Shown in pieces: positions 61,010-64,000 of a DNA stretch of 64,000 nt. Origin of the DNA: Streptomyces tardus (lineage in GTDB: Bacteria > Actinomycetota > Actinomycetes > Streptomycetales > Streptomycetaceae); contig NZ_JAELVF020000001.1 in the NCBI RefSeq assembly GCF_018101125.2, forward strand, positions 4,350,554-4,414,553, in the 5' to 3' direction. The translations under genes were made by a program, and so were the position numbers. How positions within the stretch are numbered: the stretch's first letter is position 1; each line of letters opens with the position of its first letter. The notes below the pieces were generated by a model. The model saw only the letters and a program-made list of their open reading frames with translations. It searched no databases and was not told the DNA's origin.

Positions 61010-61422
61010 TGCCCTCGCGGTCTGTTTGCGAGAGATGCGCCTTGTCCTCCGATCCGGGCGCCCTGCACGGCGGTTGGCCCTGAATCAGGCCCAGGCCTCG
61101 CCGTCCTCACCCGGTGGGGACGGCCGAGCGGCGTCGGCCAGCGGTGCCGGGCCCGGGGGAGAGGCCCGTCCGCCCCGCGCGGGGGCGCCCGTCCGCCCCG
61201 CTGCGGACGTTCGGCCGGCAGGTTGGGAGTGTCCCGCGCGACCGCCCGTACGCGGTCCGCCTTCGGCACGGAGTGCAGGCCGCCGCGACCGTGCCTGGAG
61301 CTCGCGCCCACGCCGTGAACAGGCGCCGGGCGCGACCGGGCCGGGAGTACGCGTGCCCTCGCGGGGCGTGCCGACGCTGCGTGTGTGCATGCGGCGGTGG
61401 GATGCGCGCCGGGTCTCGGCGT
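61010..61422. other. gene-free spacer before hrpB 3' end
   Basis: 413 nt between convergent genes. Contains a small hairpin CTCGC-n9-GCGAG at 61014-61032. The long open frames here are GC-driven shadows with no homologous features. Nothing else is visible. Confidence 0.5.
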
Positions 61423-64000
61423 CTAACTGCGCCGCCGTACCCGTCCGGTCGGTTGCGCCGTCGTCGGATCGTCCGGCCACGGGTGTCGCGGGTAGCGCCC
61501 GCGCAGCTCCGCCCGGACCGAGCGGTAGCCCTGCTGCCAGAAGGAGGCGAGGTCGGCGGTCACCGCAGCGGGCCGACCGGCCGGTGAGAGCAGATGGACC
61601 AGCAGCGGCACCCGCCCGCCCGCGATCCGCGGGGCGGCGTCCCAGCCGAAGAGTTCCTGCAACTTCACCGCGAGCACCGGCTGTTCGCTCCCGTAGTCGA
61701 TCCGCACCCGAGAGCCGGAGGGCACCTCGACGCGTTCGGGGGCCAGCTCCTCGAACCGCGCCGCCGCGCCCGAAGCCCACGGCAGCAGCGAGTTGAGCAC
61801 CGCGTGCACGTCCACCTTCGCCAGCGAGGTGCCGGTCAACCGCTCGCCGACCGCCGCCACCAGCGCGTCGTCGCCGACGTCGGGCCAGGGCGGCCCGAGT
61901 TCGCGGTGCAGAAAGGCGAGCCGCTGCCGCAGCCGTACGGCGCCCTCGGGCCAGCGCAGTACGTCCGGCCCCTGCTCGCGCAGCCGGGTCCGCAGTGCGT
62001 CGCGGACCACCTCCGGTTCGGGTGCGGGTTCGACGCGACTGCGCAGCTCGATGGCGCCGAGCGCCTCGACCCGCCGGGCCACCACCTGGCCGCGGTCGGC
62101 GTCCAGTGTGATGTCCGTGTACTCCCGTCGCAGTGCTCCCGCGGCCAACCGGGCCAGTTCCTCGTCCAGTTCGGCCGCCAGTCGCACCCGCGCGGTGGCC
62201 GCGCCCGCCGGCCGGTCCGCCACTGCGACGGCGAGCCATCCGCCGTCACCGGATCCGTACTCGGCGCGGGTGCCGGAGGCCATCAGCCAGCTGCCCGCGC
62301 CGCGTCCGCGCGCGACGCGTTCGGGGTGGGCGAGTGCCACCACCAGTCCCGCGGCGAGTTCCTCGGTCAGGCCCTCGGGTGGGCCCTCGGACGAGTCGGG
62401 CCCTGTCTCCCGGCCGACGGGGACCGTGCGCAGCGCCTCCCGCAGCCGTCGCACCTCGCGTCGCCACCGTCCACCGTAGGCGTCCCGCTCGCCGGCCCGC
62501 CGGGCCTCGCGCAGCGCCGCCGACACTTCGGCGCCCCACTGCGCGGGCGGTGGCTCAGCGATGAGTGCGACGACCTCGGCGGCAAGCCGCGGCCCGGTGA
62601 GACGCGCACCGTCGAGGAGGGCCCGAGCCAGCCGGGGGTGCAGCCCCACCCCGGCCATTGCCCTGCCGCGCGGGGTCACCCGCCCCTCGGTGTCCACCGC
62701 GCCGATGGCCCGCAGGGTGTCGCGGGCCGCGGCCATCGCGCCCGCGGGAGGCGGGTCGAGCAGCGCGAGCGTACGGGCGTCCGGATCGCCCCAACAGGCC
62801 GTCTGGAGGGCGAAGTCGGTGAGATCGGCGAGCGCGATCTCGGGTGAGGGGAACCGCTGCTGGCGTGCCTCCTCCGCCTGGTCCCAACAGCGCAGCGCGA
62901 CGCCGGGACCCTCGCGCCCGGCCCGGCCGGCGCGCTGGACGGCGGTCGCCCGGGAGACCCGGACCGTCACCAGGGAGCCGAGGCCGCGCGCGTGGTCCAT
63001 CCGCGGCTCCCGGGCGAGGCCGGAATCCACCACCACCCGCACCCCCGGCACCGTCAGGCTGGACTCGGCCACGGAGGTGGCCAGGACGACCCGGCGCGGC
63101 CCCCTTCCGTCGCGTCCGCGCAGCACCGCGTCCTGGACGTCCGCCGGCGCCCGTCCGTGCAGTTGGAGCACCTCCGCCCCGGAGCCGAGCCGGTCCGTCA
63201 ACTGCCGTGCCACCCGCGCGATCTCGCCCACTCCGGGCAGGAAGCAGAGCACATCGCCGTCCGGGTCGCGCTCCAGCCCCCGGTGCACCGTCGCTGCCAC
63301 GTGGGCGAGCAGCGACGGGTCGACGCGGGTGCCGTGCGGGGGTCGTACGTCCCGCGGCGGCGGGGCGTGTGCGATGTCCACGGGGTGTGCGACGCCCTCG
63401 GCGGCCACCACCGGAGCCGGGCTGCCGCCTTCCTGCCGGGCGAGCAGTTCGGCCCAGGCGTCGGTGTCGGCCGTCGCCGAGGCGAGCACCAGTCGCAGGT
63501 CCGGCCGCAGGGCGGCCCGCACGTCCAGCAGGAACGCCAGCGCGGTGTCGGCGTCCAGGTGCCGCTCGTGGCACTCGTCCAGCAACACGACATCGGTGCC
63601 GGGCAGTTCCGGGTCGCGCTGCAGCCGCCTCAGCAGCACGCCGGTGGTCACCACCTCCACTCGCGTACGGGGGCCCACCCGGCGCTCACCGCGCACGGTG
63701 TAGCCGACCGACTCGCCCACCCGCTCGCCCAGGAGCCACGCCATCCGGCGCGCCGCGGACCGGGCGGCCAGCCGCCGCGGCTCCGCCACCAGGACGTTGC
63801 GCGCCGGAGCGCCGTCGGCCAGCAGTCCGGCCAGCGCGGGCGGGACCAGGGTCGTCTTTCCGGTGCCGGGCGGTGCGTGGAGCACCGCGGTTCCGCGCTC
63901 CTCCAGGGCTTCCCGCAGGCCGGGCAGCGCGGAGCGTACGGGCAGCCGTTCCAGGGCGTCGGTGCGCAGGCCCGCCGACGGCCGCGGGGCTGCTCCGGGG
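61423..64000 (-). CDS. hrpB: ATP-dependent RNA helicase HrpB (5' end beyond window)
   Basis: DEAH-box helicase of the HrpB family; at least 859 codons are present and the frame is open to the right edge, with the N-terminal DALERLPVRSALPGLREAL visible but no sure start. Motif I APPGTGKTTLVP, motif II LLDECHERHLD, motif III LASATAD, later TSVAESSLTVPGVRVVVDSGL and VQRAGRAGREGPG. The C-terminal HrpB domain ends with RYRSVRAELRGRYPRHPWPDDP-like sequence before a basic tail. HrpB function is poorly known in most bacteria. Confidence 0.96.
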   Translation of the reverse strand, partial: PGAAPRPSAGLRTDALERLPVRSALPGLREALEERGTAVLHAPPGTGKTTLVPPALAGLLADGAPARNVLVAEPRRLAARSAARRMAWLLGERVGESVGYTVRGERRVGPRTRVEVVTTGVLLRRLQRDPELPGTDVVLLDECHERHLDADTALAFLLDVRAALRPDLRLVLASATADTDAWAELLARQEGGSPAPVVAAEGVAHPVDIAHAPPPRDVRPPHGTRVDPSLLAHVAATVHRGLERDPDGDVLCFLPGVGEIARVARQLTDRLGSGAEVLQLHGRAPADVQDAVLRGRDGRGPRRVVLATSVAESSLTVPGVRVVVDSGLAREPRMDHARGLGSLVTVRVSRATAVQRAGRAGREGPGVALRCWDQAEEARQQRFPSPEIALADLTDFALQTACWGDPDARTLALLDPPPAGAMAAARDTLRAIGAVDTEGRVTPRGRAMAGVGLHPRLARALLDGARLTGPRLAAEVVALIAEPPPAQWGAEVSAALREARRAGERDAYGGRWRREVRRLREALRTVPVGRETGPDSSEGPPEGLTEELAAGLVVALAHPERVARGRGAGSWLMASGTRAEYGSGDGGWLAVAVADRPAGAATARVRLAAELDEELARLAAGALRREYTDITLDADRGQVVARRVEALGAIELRSRVEPAPEPEVVRDALRTRLREQGPDVLRWPEGAVRLRQRLAFLHRELGPPWPDVGDDALVAAVGERLTGTSLAKVDVHAVLNSLLPWASGAAARFEELAPERVEVPSGSRVRIDYGSEQPVLAVKLQELFGWDAAPRIAGGRVPLLVHLLSPAGRPAAVTADLASFWQQGYRSVRAELRGRYPRHPWPDDPTTAQPTGRVRRRS

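Noticed and set aside
61026..61796. Plus-strand frame of 256 codons after the transglycosylase gene
   Set aside because: Arg/Pro/Ala-rich shadow that runs into the hrpB antisense strand, with no ribosome site or motif.

Overview
The window is a high-GC actinobacterial chromosome segment, almost certainly Streptomyces or a close relative in Streptomycetaceae. The evidence is pervasive G/C third positions, many GTG and some TTG starts, 1- to 8-nt coding overlaps, a bifunctional PriA-type hisA with no trpF in view, the actinobacterial trp-associated membrane family TIGR02234, an HGxxPAAW protein, and a 55-codon trpM between trpC and trpB. I see no insertion sequence, prophage, CRISPR array or biosynthetic cluster. 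This is core chromosome with a few accessory-looking insertions.

Layout. 1-2.8 kb: the end of an ABC ATPase, its permease, and a DUF2567 membrane protein. 2.9-6.2 kb (minus strand): a YbaK deacylase, a stand-alone LON-domain protein and a beta-helix/channel-like membrane protein. 6.3-12.1 kb: the his operon hisD-hisC-hisB-(51-aa membrane protein)-hisH-priA-ridA-hisF, mostly translationally coupled. 12.3-14 kb (minus strand): a secreted C39-type peptidase broken by an in-frame amber codon just before its catalytic Cys, and a TIGR03085 protein. 14.1-17.9 kb: hisI overlapping trpE overlapping a TIGR02234 gene, then two small membrane proteins. 18.1-21.3 kb: trpC-trpM-trpB-trpA. 21.5-27.5 kb (minus strand): two sodium/solute symporters, each with a small membrane partner, around a soluble LytS-like kinase and a LytTR regulator. 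27.9-29.8 kb: a membrane-anchored DsbA-like protein and lgt. 30.2-36.3 kb: gltBD. 36.6-40.6 kb: a lipoprotein and a CUT1 sugar ABC importer without an ATPase. 40.7-46.6 kb: a metallopeptidase-like protein, chorismate mutase, pepN and pyk. 46.75 kb: a tRNA with a Leu (CAA) anticodon but a short variable loop. 46.9-53.4 kb: the ANTAR regulator pdtaR and the livJHMGF importer. 53.5-56.4 kb (minus strand): a hotdog thioesterase and an FdhF/YdeP-type molybdoenzyme. 56.5-60.9 kb: polA and a secreted lytic transglycosylase. 61.4-64 kb (minus strand): hrpB, running off the right edge.

How the genes work together. The window is rich in amino-acid and nitrogen metabolism. PriA serves both histidine and tryptophan synthesis, and hisI-trpE overlap physically couples the two pathways. 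Chorismate mutase diverts chorismate to Phe/Tyr, GOGAT supplies glutamate, and Liv imports branched-chain amino acids. Pyruvate kinase and the putative monocarboxylate symporters with their two-component system lie on the carbon side.

The items most worth a second look are the class-I-shaped tRNA with a CAA anticodon; the livJ-livH spacer, which holds a hexaloop hairpin with A1/G4 and then a terminator-like stem downstream of an ANTAR gene; the amber-interrupted C39 gene; trpM; the symporter/two-component cluster; and the structured leader with a GlnR-like site ahead of gltB.
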